Shown here one piece after another: positions 17,600 to 26,017 of a stretch of DNA of 26,017 nt. Each line of letters begins with the position of its first letter. Position 1 is the first letter of the stretch. This DNA is from Solicoccozyma terricola. Lineage: Eukaryota; Basidiomycota; Tremellomycetes; Filobasidiales; Piskurozymaceae. Location: contig BCLD01000002.1 in assembly GCA_001600875.1 (NCBI GenBank), positions 610,583 through 636,599 of the forward strand, given 5' to 3'. A program made the position numbers and the translations under genes. The notes beneath the pieces were generated by a model that was not told the DNA's origin, did no database searches, and saw only the letters and a list, made by a program, of their open reading frames with translations.

Positions 17600-18168
17600 A
17601 TTGGGCGAGGGGCGACTGCCATACGGAAGTGCTGGAGGTGCGGTCGTGCCATGCGGAGATTCAAGTCTGTATGTGGAGAACGACGGTGGGTGGTGAGACT
17701 TCCATCAAACTGTTTCTGGCAGTTGCTGCTGCTCGCAACATGGAAATGAGGTATGCTGACTTTTTCGCAGCTTTTCTGAATGGAAACTTGGAGGAGATTC
17801 ACCTGACTCCGATGCAAGGTATTGGAATGCCCAAAGGTTCATGTCTAATACCGAACAAGGTCATCTATGGCCTCAAACAAGCAGCTGGGCAGTGGTACGA
17901 AACCATCCATGTCTCTTTACACAACCTCGGCTTTGAGCCGATGTAGTCCGATCCTTGCTGCTTCTTGAAGTCAGCTGGAACGGAAACAACGATGGCGATC
18001 CTCTACGTGGATGGCATCACGGTGGCCGGCCAAATCGAAAGCTTAAGACAAACCATTGAAGAATTGGGAAAGGATACGAGATAGAGGACCGTGGAGACGT
18101 TGACGGCGGAAGCCTACTTGGTATGCAATTCCAGCGTGACAGGGATAGACGTACAAGGCGGGAGACCC
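17600..18168 (+). pseudogene. Copia reverse transcriptase remnant
   Basis: The plus frame includes MRYADFFAAFLNGNLEE, MPKGSCLIPNKVIYGLKQA and GQWYETIHVSLHNLGFEPM. After an in-frame TAG (17944-17946) it continues AILYVDGITVAG and, shifted, EDRGDVDGG...LLGMQFQRDR. These are the palm and finger motifs of Ty1/copia RT in order. The active-site YVDD has become YVDG, the frame is broken at least twice, and no RNase H or LTR adjoins. It is on the opposite strand from the element at 2898 and from a different subfamily. Confidence 0.85.
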
Positions 18169-18310
18169 GCCTTTGTGGTATCAGGGCTGGAGATGACGGA
18201 GACCGGTGGAGGGATGCGACGATCGAGTATGGTTTGTGGTTAGGTGGCGACAATGCTTGCCGGAAGAGGAGGTATGGGAGGGACATCTGAAGCGGCCTTG
18301 GCAATCTGTC

Positions 18311-18506
18311 TGGAAGACATGCGGGCGATTCCCTCGGAAGGCTCGTGAAGAATCAGGTTGAATCCGACCGCGAAGATCTTCGATTGCCATCCTCTCGGTG
18401 AGGACGACATCGTCGGCCCAAAATGTTAGAACGGCGTCTCGAGGTACGATACTTGCCTCGACGACAGGCGAGGAGGCCTCAAACTGGAGTGGAACGTTCT
18501 TGGCCT
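18311..18506 (+). pseudogene. Family X copy 3: N-terminal fragment
   Basis: The DNA aligns with codons about 8-70 of copies 1 and 2: GAAGACATGCGGGCGATT, CTCGTGAAGAATC, AAGATCTTCGATTGCCATCC, CGGCCCAAAATG. Small deletions and a TAG (in AATGTTAGAACG) break the frame several times. It starts shortly after a copia RT remnant and ends in unrelated sequence at about 18506. Confidence 0.78.
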
Positions 18507-19955
18507 CACTGTGACCTGACCTCTTGTCAACCTCTTCTCTTCACCAATTTGCTTGGCAGTGCCTGAGTGAGTGAGCAACAAGTGCTACAATTCCTATCCT
18601 GAGGCTATCTTTCTGAAATGTTTACCCTTTGTGCTACGCATACAGCCGTTATGTTCCCCCATCAAGGGTCGCTTACCCCAAACGGCGCTGGTATGGGTGC
18701 AACCCTCAAATCTAATCTTATAGAAACTGAGTTTCATCCTTGTAGACTTCATCTCAAACGACAACGACCGACAATTTGCTCTTCGACCGCCGACGTGGAT
18801 GATCGGACGAAACCCCGGAACTAAGAAACCTAACCTCGAGCCAAATAACGGCATGCACTCATCAACCATACAGTTCCATGTAGCTCCGTTATCTCCGCAA
18901 TGTCTGCCACCGGATGCGACTCCCATAGATAGTACCATGACCACTATATTTCTAACTTCTAGGACGGACCTTGACCACAGTCTCGGAAACATCATGTTTA
19001 GTTCCTGTACAGTCATTCAATGTTCAACTCAGTACTGGCGAAGAATGAAAAGACAGCTCTCTCGGGAAGCCAAGTTGGGGGTACCGTCCTCGTTATAGGC
19101 GCCCCTGCGGCGGTTGTCACGTCAATGGATTCTTATCGCATAGACGCCAAAAGAACACCCACCGTGACTCTCACGAAAAGCATCCCGATCCTCGTCAGTC
19201 GAGAATTTGGGCGACGGGCGGGGAATGATTCCAGGTTCGGAAATGGAAATACGAGATCAATTCCGGTCCTCTGGCCAGCAAGTGATGCAGAAGACCTACG
19301 TGCAAGGCCACGCTGATTAGACCCTGAGAGCGGTAAGGAGCGACCAATCCGGCGGAGAAGGGATGTTGACCGTCTTGGCCTGTCCACTGTTGGGGCAGGA
19401 TGTCGTGTCGTGAAGACCTCGATAGTGTATATTTCAGAACCCCGTCACTCAATAGGCAGCCCAGGGGTTGTACTCTCCCTGCTTCCAGTCGAACTCCCAA
19501 GGCGAGCGAAGAATGACGTGTGATCAAAAGACGGGCCGTCTTCTGGTGTTTCAGTATCGGTTGACCTTAACTGTGGTGCAACTGGATGTATGGTATCAAC
19601 GAGAACGAAGCTAGCCACTAAGAAGGACTACTTGCGAGGAGACATATCATTGGAATGGGGAAAGGAGGATGTTTGACTATCCCGGTGAAACTCATTTTGT
19701 GGAAACACCTTCTCAGAGGCCAAAAACCTGCTTTTTAATAGCATCACATCTCACTGAAGTTCTTTGCAGCCCCGCATTCCAGCACTGCTGGATGTTCTTG
19801 TTAACTGAGTAGACGAGTACGGTGATACCAGTCCCCGCCATGCTTTTCCAGGGTGAGTCAACCCAGTTGTGTCTTCAGCCAAATGCAAGGCTGAGGGACA
19901 TCGCGAAACCTCATCATGAGATCCGTCTCCGGAAGGTTGAGATGGGAGCCGAATA
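18507..19955. other. No gene recognised; one palindrome
   Basis: Frames of 60-140 codons exist on both strands (longest minus 18594-19016) but carry no known motif. The 3' part (about 19860-19955, plus) reads AKPHHEIRLRKVEMGAEY just before an LTR start, which may be the last residues of a copia pol; support is weak. Confidence 0.35.
19526..19544. repeat. Palindrome, copy c
   Basis: AAAAGACGGGCCGTCTTCT. The stem differs from copies a and b, but the two arms changed together (GACGG/CCGTC replacing GACAG/CTGTC). The following TTCAGTATCGGTTGAC resembles TTCAGTACCGACAG after copy a. Confidence 0.75.
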
Positions 19956-20020
19956 TGTTGGAAGTGGAAAATACTGTGTTGTGGCAATTATAGCATTGCA
20001 TAGCATGGTCTTGCAATAGA
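19956..20020 (+). mobile_element. Truncated copia LTR (family 1, copy E)
   Basis: TGTTGGAAGTGGAAAATACT followed by GTGGCAATTATAGCATTGCA matches the first about 65 bases of the LTR at 23141. The rest of the LTR is missing. Confidence 0.75.
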
Positions 20021-20332
20021 CGCTCGAGGAGCAGCGTCAACATAAAACAAGTCGCTTGAAAACAAATACTGGTGATTGAGGCTCAGCAGCATGCAGGGAT
20101 CCGTCACCATCCGTGAGTGTAAGCGAGCCAATCGTGGCCCAGTCAGCGGTGGCACCCTCTTCATTCGTAGCAGGGGACTTCCAAGGAGCCAGTCTTTCTA
20201 CCAATGTCGACATATGATATTGGGCTCAGCAACTCGGACCCAACTTTCATACGTCTGTCGCAAAATCACCTGCTTTGAAATGGTCAAATCATACCGGAAG
20301 ATCAGTGCTCTCGGGGATTCAGGGGAGCTCAC
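20021..20332. other. Downstream flank of the minus-strand hydrolase remnant
   Basis: May hold a decayed third exon on the minus strand near 20210-20260 (a splice-like CAG followed by RMKVGSELL, comparable with VRMKEIREDLL in the plus-strand copy). Otherwise nothing recognised. Confidence 0.3.
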
Positions 20333-20768
20333 TGAGGTAGCATTCTGTACTCCAGGCTGACAACCGCGCAACCTTTGTCAAGCCAGAATCTGACCTGGTT
20401 GTAAGGAGCGAAAAGGCCGCCGCCTGCCACAAGGGCACCGCCATGGATCCAGCTGTTCAGGAGAAGAAGCAGAACAATAAGCACAGCATCGCACGGTTGA
20501 GTAATGACACCTCTTACATGACCAGCGGCGCACCGCGTATCTGATCTACCGACTCCGACTTCGGCAGCCAAATCAAAGCTCTTGGACCGCCATGCTTGCA
20601 ATTAGCTATTGCTTTGAAGACGAATATTTGCGTTGGTGGGATGAGTGCCCAATCCCCACTGAAAGTCCCCCAGGGTTCAAAGGGTGGCTGTTCGTAAGGA
20701 GGCATTATTTGGAGATGATCAAAGAGGGTTCTGATATTGCTAGGGTTGTGGATGTGAATGGGTGACAA
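20333..20768 (-). pseudogene. Alpha/beta-hydrolase (HSL-type esterase) copy A, truncated
   Basis: Exon 1 runs from an ATG at 20768 (or 20705) to 20518, an intron of 65 bases lies at 20453-20517 (GTAAGA...ACAG), and exon 2 is 20333-20452. The splice joins in frame to read RGAPLVIWIHGGALVAGG, the oxyanion-hole HGG motif of the hormone-sensitive-lipase type (alpha/beta-hydrolase fold-3), followed by GCAVVSLEYRMLPQ. A GTGAGC donor follows at 20332. The exon with the nucleophile elbow, catalytic Asp and His is not found beyond decayed traces, so the enzyme cannot work. Exon 1 contains IPPTQIFVF and ALIWLP, shared with copy B. The two copies point away from each other. Confidence 0.7.
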
Positions 20769-21136
20769 GGTTTTAAGGAGTTACCGGGTCAAACATAATC
20801 CTCGGGCGGCCAAAACGCCGCGGCTTCATCTCCGTCCCATCCAACCGTGACCCATGTCGGTCGAGACTGCGCCGCAGTGGGTATAATCGGCACTCGTGCC
20901 CTCCCCTCTCGACCTAGTCAACGCACCCTTGCTCTTGCTGGAAAACCCGGCGCCGTAAGTTTTGGAGCACAATGAATGCTATTGAACCCCATGGCGCGAC
21001 GTTCCGGCCGGTGTAAGTTCAGGCGGTAGCCAGTATTCACGTACTGGACATCCTTGCACCTGCGATGAAGCAATATATGAAGCAACTGTATCTCATCTAT
21101 CCCCTCGAAAAATTGGGTTCCATCGCCATGGCGTGA
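20769..21136. other. Divergent intergenic region between hydrolase copies
   Basis: No frame or element recognised. It would contain the promoters and possibly the first exon of copy B. Confidence 0.4.
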
Positions 21137-22083
21137 TTTTCAAGAGAAATTCCACCTACCCATGGATTTTTATTCAAGAAAATTGACAAGTGTCAGGATG
21201 GAGGTTGTCATCTAGACCTTTGGCTACCCAGTGAAGAGAAGGCGGTTGAGGCCCCCAAAACAGCTTACGCACTAGATGCGCTCGACCTCGTGTGTCGAAT
21301 GACACAGCCAACGAAGGACTGACCTTCCTCCTCACTTGATCAGCTATCATTATCCACGGAGGAGAATTCGTTATCGGCAAATCAACGGATGTACCGTATA
21401 ATCAACTCAACCACCTGTTGGATCACGGGGTCGCTGTTTGTTCGATCGAGTATCCTCTTTTGCCCAAGTCAGTAACAATCCGTCGTAACTCGGCCAGTAC
21501 TAAACTTCACCATGTCAACTCACGTGCGTCTCCATCCACAGAGTGCGAATGAAGGAGATTAGGGAGGATCTACTGGACAGCTGCATCTTCATACAGGAAA
21601 AGCTTAACAGCGTCTTATCATTAGCTGGAAGTCCAGTACATCTGAGGACCGACAAAATATGCTGCTCAGGAGGTTCCGCTGGAGCAACCGGCACGGTCTA
21701 CCTCCCCCACGATATTCTCTCCTACAACGCAACCAGGACAGAGGATCAGAAGCTACACCCTTTCAAAGCGATCGCATACACCGTAGGTAACTTGGACTTC
21801 AACCTACAACATTGTCAAATGGAAACTTCATTTGAAGCTTTGAAGGTTGATGATCCGATCCGCAAGCATGGACAAGGATGCAATCTATCTATGATGAGCA
21901 GGTTCGCACCACTGCGTATGCTGAGTGAGTGGACATTCATTTACACGTTACACGTTAAACTGTACGCTCACCGTAGTCAAAACGACCGTTAGAGAGGGGA
22001 GCAAGGCCGGGGATACCGTGGAAGGAAACAGATTCATGTGTCTGGTCTACGTAAGAGGCTCCGCTGAGGGATGGAAGTGGTAA
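21137..22083 (+). pseudogene. Alpha/beta-hydrolase (HSL-type esterase) copy B
   Basis: The open segment from 21137 reads IPPTHGFLFKKIDKC and LDLWLPSEEK, homologous to copy A. Exon 2 (21344-21467) has IIIHGGEFVIGKS and VAVCSIEYPLLPK. A 74-base intron 21468-21541 (donor GTCAGT, branch TACTAAAC, acceptor CACAG) leads to exon 3 with VRMKEIREDLLDSC and CCSGGSAGATG, where GGSAGA is the nucleophile elbow with the catalytic Ser. A 52-base intron 21925-21976 (GTGAGT...GTAG) leads to a last stretch ending TAA at 22081-22083. The family hydrolyses small esters. Intron 1 ends at an AG at 21343, but no GT donor restores the frame, and the C-terminal Asp/His part is missing where the copia fragment starts at 22084, so it is probably dead. 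Confidence 0.72.
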
Positions 22084-23140
22084 AAACTAATAAAACTCCC
22101 TAATTACACCAGAGTATGCAATAGGGAAGCCTGAATTCCTAAATAATCCTTCACCAGCATTATTCCGAGCCGTCCTTGGTGGGTTTCTTCGTCTCCCTTG
22201 CTCGTCTGTAAATGAAGTTGGTGTAGGTTGTGTTGGAAGCTCTTCCTCTTCAGGCTCATATGCCCAGAACTGTCGCTTTGTTCGAGTTGTCCTTGTAATT
22301 CCAGACACATTCCTGAATCCAGGAATGTCCACCAGAGGCTCGAGTTGATGTTCAATGGATTGTCTGTCATGTTCTTCCGGAAATGGTGTTCCTGCCGAAT
22401 AGAATCGATCTGTTTGTTCTTGCTTTTCATCTTCCTGCTCTTGCAGAGTCTCTCCCAAGTCGATTTGTTCCCCTTGCTGTGATGTATCTGGACGAGAGGT
22501 GGGAGCTTGCTGTGTTGCAGGAACAGTAGCACCAGTAGCAACACGCACATCCCTTGATCTAACGAGATTACCGGTGTCTTTCAATCGCACAATCCATCCG
22601 CTGACATTATCTTCTTGTCCTAGAATTCGTCCTTCAGCTACTTTTGTCGTCTCAAAGCTAGATTTTGATCGTGTTTCCTTCGGAATATGAACAAAGCATG
22701 AACTTCCAAAGCGCAGAATCGATGGCAAATTCGGTTGCCTTCCAGTAAGTTTCTTCCAGGCTGAGACTCCATCCTTTCCTGTTGAAATTTTCATGATGAT
22801 AACCGCAGCATATTTTGCTGCATAGTCCCAGTATCTATGACCAAGTCCAGCATCCACGATCATTGCACTTATCATTTCTTTAGCTGTTCGCATAAAGCGT
22901 TCAATCGTGCCATTCAGTTCCGATGTATATGGTGTTGTAAGTTGATGAATGATTCCTTTCTTGCGGCACCATTGTTCTGCTTCCGCCTTCACGAATTCCG
23001 TGCCATTATCTGTTCGAATAAAGCGTACCTTCTCGCCTAGTTGTCGTTCCACTTTGACAACAAAATGCCTGAGTGCTTCTAATGCGGGTTTCCGACCAAC
23101 CATTGGAACCATTCCACACACATTTGAGAAGTCGTCTGTT
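22084..23140 (-). pseudogene. Copia integrase fragment
   Basis: A minus frame open from about 23140 to TAA near 22084. It starts TDDFSNVCGMVPM, then has RTDNGTEF with the second catalytic Asp and ELNGTIERF with the catalytic Glu. These are 35 residues apart, the classic D,35,E spacing (residues 38 and 74 counted from the ATG at 23121). The SCFVHIPKETRSK and GWIVRLKDTGNLVRSRDV segments are the integrase C-terminal part, followed by an acidic, Gln-rich linker as in copia elements between integrase and RT. RT is absent; the fragment stops against the hydrolase remnant. Upstream integrase (zinc finger, first Asp) is replaced by an LTR of opposite orientation. Confidence 0.88.
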
Positions 23141-23350
23141 TGTTGGAAGTGGCGAATACTGTGCTATGGTTGATGCCGAAATATAGCATTGCAATTCATG
23201 GCAGTGCATGGCACTGCAGCATAGCGAAGTATGCAGATGGCAAAGACCTTTGTTCCAATGTTGTAAGAGCACTATATAGGTCGACCACTTCTGGTCAAGC
23301 TCAATGTAACACAGAGTGAGAATAATGAGAATAACCAATTATTCATAACA
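23141..23350 (+). mobile_element. Copia LTR (family 1, copy D)
   Basis: TGTTGGAAGTGGCGAATACT...CAATTATTCATAACA, 210 bases, full length with TGTT/AACA ends and a CACTATATAGG box at about 23269. Its sense strand is plus, opposite to the adjoining integrase fragment. The left flank is CTGTT and the right flank CATGG, so no target duplication is seen. Confidence 0.88.
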
Positions 23351-24271
23351 CATGGAACGGGATGATGTCGAGGACACGACGGCGTTGGGTTTTCAATCGC
23401 TATCGAGATAGTCCTTGAAGGGATCTCGACACACATGGTAGGTAATAGCTATATTCGAACAAGTAACGGGCCGTAATGAGCTGCACACACATCAAGGCAA
23501 CACCGACAACGCTTACCGATTGGAGCGCGACTTTCCCCACTACATTTAGGAAGGTAACCGTCGGCATGACAACCTCCTGTCTCTGAGTTTTGGATTGGTT
23601 TGAAAAGTTAAAGAGCGTAGCTTAAACCTTCCAACGAAGTCGGCATTTTCTGTTGCTTTAGATAAGATACTCTTTCACGGACATAGGTCAGACTTTCAAA
23701 ATAGGATCGTTTTTTCGGAATGCGCGGCACAGCTTTCGTTTAGGCGCCGCGGCATCTCCATTAATCGGACGGTATAAAACAGCGTATCGATACCACGGCG
23801 CGGTATGCCGAGGCGCAGCGCCACTCCAATTTAATCAGAAGAATGAGAGGGGGGGGGGGGGGGTCGTTCAACAAGAAGGGTTAGTTTTTTGAGCGATAGG
23901 TGGTATCCCGGCATTTGACAGCGTCATTTGTAAAAATGTCGAAAGCTGTAACCTGACCTCGATGGAAGCAGATTTTGGCTTGGTATAGCGTTCCTCCCCA
24001 TCGTGAACGAGTATTCCTAAACGAGTATATCAGTATATCCACTTTGGGCTGTGTTCGGTGGCGGGGAATCATCGCTGGATTAGCCGAGGCCGTGGACGAG
24101 TTCGCCGCGGCCCGGCCTGATACGGAGACCTTCGCGAAGTAGAAAGACCGAATAGCGTTGCACACCACCTTGGCTGGCATCATTCCCGGGGGATTACCGA
24201 CCCAAGGACTTCAAGAATTTGGATGCGGTCGATCCGCGTAAGTTGCGTGCCTAGCAAGGTCGCCCTAAATC
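23351..24271. other. No secure gene; small minus frame and poly-G tract
   Basis: A 55-codon minus frame (about 23410-23577) reads MPTVTFLNVVGKVALQS then VVGVALMCVQLITARYL, a possible membrane segment, but without family resemblance. A run of 15 G lies at 23849-23863. A short inverted repeat (ATACC...GGTAT) lies near 23790-23807. The minus frame 23881-24183 has no recognisable motif. Confidence 0.3.
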
Positions 24272-25892
24272 ATGTCACTCGTCAAGCACAACATGGCTCT
24301 GGACATCTCTGACCCATCAATCATCAGAATGAAAGTTGATTACTTCCTCGTCACGTCTGCCTTTGAATTTGTCCCTGGAATCCCGATCTACCAAAGCGAA
24401 GATCTGATCAATTGGACATTGATAGGTCACGTTCTCACTCGCCGGTATCAACTCGACATGCGCATGGTAGCAGCAACTGCTGAAGGCGTTTTTGCGCCAA
24501 CGCTGAGATATCACAACGGAATATTCTACGTTGCTGTGTGCGTGGTCCATATGTCGGAAGGGCAGGACTTTCTAGTAGGTATCACAGATATGCTTGGCAT
24601 AGCTGATATGAGCTTGCGTTCCAGAATCCTAGAGGCTTTATCGTCTCACCGGACAACATTTTCGATGATTCGACCTGGAGCAATCCGATCTTTGTCGACG
24701 AGCTGGGTATTGATCAAGATGTAAGTGATATTTGATTGGCCATGGATTCGTCAAGATGGCTTTTAAGCTCAATGACAAGGGACTTGATCTGAATCGGGCA
24801 GCTGTTCTGGAGGTCCTTGCTCATATGGCCCCAAGGGTCCGTTGGACGACCTTGAAATCCATTGCTGATGTTCCGTCTCCGTTCCTCCTTCGGCGGTTGA
24901 AAGGTAGTAGTACCCGTCCTTTTTGAAAATATGAGGAGGAATAGCGTTGTGAGACTGACGTAGTAAGATCGGTAGCGAAAGAGATCGTCCGGTTGCAAGG
25001 TCGATTTCAAGGCCGTAACAGCCGATTCCATAACCTTTCGATAAGTGCGGGGGCAGCGACATGGCGAGAGAAAGGTAAACTTTGCCATCGTCGTTGAACC
25101 CAGCATCAACCCAATGCTGTTCAATAGCGATCATCCCGATGTTCGAAACACCGGGCATATGGATCTGGTCGAGGGCCGAGGCGGTGAATGGTGGGCGGTC
25201 TTTCTGGCGTCAGACCGGCTGGAAATGGGGTGAATCATAGCTCGGAAGGGAAACATTCCTATGTCCGGTCACTTGGGAAGATGGCTGGCCGGTCGTGAAT
25301 GACAGGAAGAGAATTGACCTGAGATGCTCTTGCTTAGGAAGGGAAATGTCAGAAGCGATACCCGTCAAAGCGTGGGCCGAAGAGTTCTCTGGGCTAAGCA
25401 AGTTGTCTTCTTTTGGATATTATTTTGGCACAAGGGCGCTGACGGAATGTTATTGTAACTATCAGCATTGTCCATAGGATGGTATCACCTTCGAAGACCC
25501 GTCAAACGGGATTGCAACTTTACCGACCGACCTGGGTCATTGATACTTTACGGAAACCCCTATACACTCCTCGATGATGAATGCCCCGCCATCCTATTAC
25601 GAAAGCAAACTACCTTCTCAATGGACTGGTCCATCAATCTGGACTTCCAACCTAGGACAACCGGACGCGAAGCTGGAATTGCCATATGGCTGAATCAACA
25701 TTCAAATGCATGCATTGGTATTCGGAAGGCAGAAACAGGTGGTAGAAGCTGGTGGTCAGAATCGTGGTAGCTGGTAGCGGAGAAGCAAGGACAACCGCTG
25801 ACCACGCAATATCGGCTCTGAAACAACGGGAACCGGAAGCTGATACATGCCGCCAAACCCCGATCGCTCTACCCGAGTCTTGTCCAATCGAC
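24272..25892 (+). pseudogene. GH43 glycosidase (beta-xylosidase/arabinofuranosidase type), internally inverted
   Basis: Exon 1 (24272-24574) starts at ATG 24272 and has ISDPSIIRM with the family's catalytic base Asp, YFLVTSAFEFVPGIPIYQS, DLINWTLIGH and GVFAPTLRYHNGIFYVAV. A 50-base intron (24575-24624, GTAGGT...CCAG) joins in frame to exon 2 (24625-24720), NPRGFIVSPDNIF...WSNPIFVDELGIDQD. A GTAAGT donor follows. The next part, about 24780-25105, is on the minus strand. From about 25110 the plus strand resumes with NPMLFNSDHPDVRNTGHMDL, GGEWWAVFLA and, after a frameshift near 25235, LGRETFL and VTWEDGWPVVN. After a probable intron ending at 25477 come WYHLRRP, PGSLILYG, LLRKQT and GIAIWLN of the C-terminal concanavalin-like (GH43_C2) domain. 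In the inverted part the usual Glu-Gly-Pro-His acid motif reads I-P-P-H. The gene meets the telomere at 25893. Dead, formerly a secreted-type xylan-degrading enzyme. Confidence 0.8.
24780..25105 (-). other. Inverted segment of the GH43 gene
   Basis: On the minus strand this reads GFNDDGKVYLSLAM, YGLEIDLATGR, PPHIFKKDGYYYLSTAEGGT and SRSSNGPLGPYEQ. That is the middle of a GH43 domain, exactly the part missing between exon 2 and the plus-strand NPMLFN segment. The breakpoints are approximate: left within about 24735-24815, right within about 25095-25112. Confidence 0.85.
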
Positions 25893-26017
25893 TAGGGTTA
25901 GGGTTAGGGTTAGGGTTAGGGTTAGGGTTAGGGTTAGGGTTAGGGTTAGGGTTAGGGTTAGGGTTAGGGTTAGGGTTAGGGTTAGGGTTAGGGTTAGGGT
26001 TAGGGTTAGGGTTAGGG
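25893..26017 (+). repeat. Terminal telomere array
   Basis: TAGGG followed by 20 perfect TTAGGG units reaching the window's last base. The G-rich strand runs 5' to 3' toward the end, as at a right chromosome end. No variant units and no subtelomeric helicase gene adjoin it. Confidence 0.99.

Noticed and set aside
23141..23350. Simple LTR insertion into the integrase gene
   Set aside because: The sequence beyond the LTR does not continue the integrase and the flanks CTGTT/CATGG do not match.

Overview
This window is the right end of a chromosome from a filamentous fungus, most likely an agaricomycete basidiomycete. The last 125 bases are an uninterrupted TTAGGG array (25893-26017) running off the window. 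The coding remnants have short introns of about 50-75 bases with GT/AG ends. The gene content (40-residue TPR proteins, STAND/NLR-like pieces, a GH43 glycosidase, Ty1/copia elements) is typical of such subtelomeres. The species cannot be fixed from the sequence alone. Almost every recognisable gene is truncated, frameshifted, split by an LTR or rearranged.

Layout. 1-1857: C-terminal part of a large TPR-repeat protein whose stop codon lies in an interstitial telomere tract (1853-1895). 2585-4430: 5'-truncated copia element (minus) with its 3' LTR. 5951-6795: copy 1 of a four-copy family of unknown function that weakly recalls gasdermin-type pore-forming proteins. 6949-13003: scattered plus-strand pieces consistent with one or more broken STAND genes (Ala/Pro/Ser-rich segment, a conserved-looking exon, the end of an NB-ARC-type NTPase, a WD40 C-terminal tail, TPR repeats), interspersed with LTRs of three families and a copia RNase H remnant. 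13004-15640: low-complexity DNA and a possible LTR. 15880-16885: copy 2 of the family (minus, intact reading frame) with a duplicated 3' end beside it. 17600-18506: copia RT remnant followed by a decayed fourth family fragment. 20333-22083: two divergent, decayed alpha/beta-hydrolase genes sharing intron positions. 22084-23350: copia integrase fragment abutting an LTR in the opposite orientation. 24272-25892: a GH43 glycosidase gene whose middle third is inverted and whose 3' end meets the telomere.

How it fits together. The pattern suggests an end built by repeated breakage, telomere capping, joining and retroelement insertion. Two unrelated coding regions (TPR and GH43) both run into TTAGGG repeats, and in both cases the repeat supplies a TAG stop. 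The most interesting candidate is the four-copy family. One full-length paralogue is intact, and the family shares the subtelomere with STAND, TPR and WD40 fragments, the gene classes fungi use in non-self recognition and programmed cell death. The link to gasdermins is an inference needing structural confirmation.
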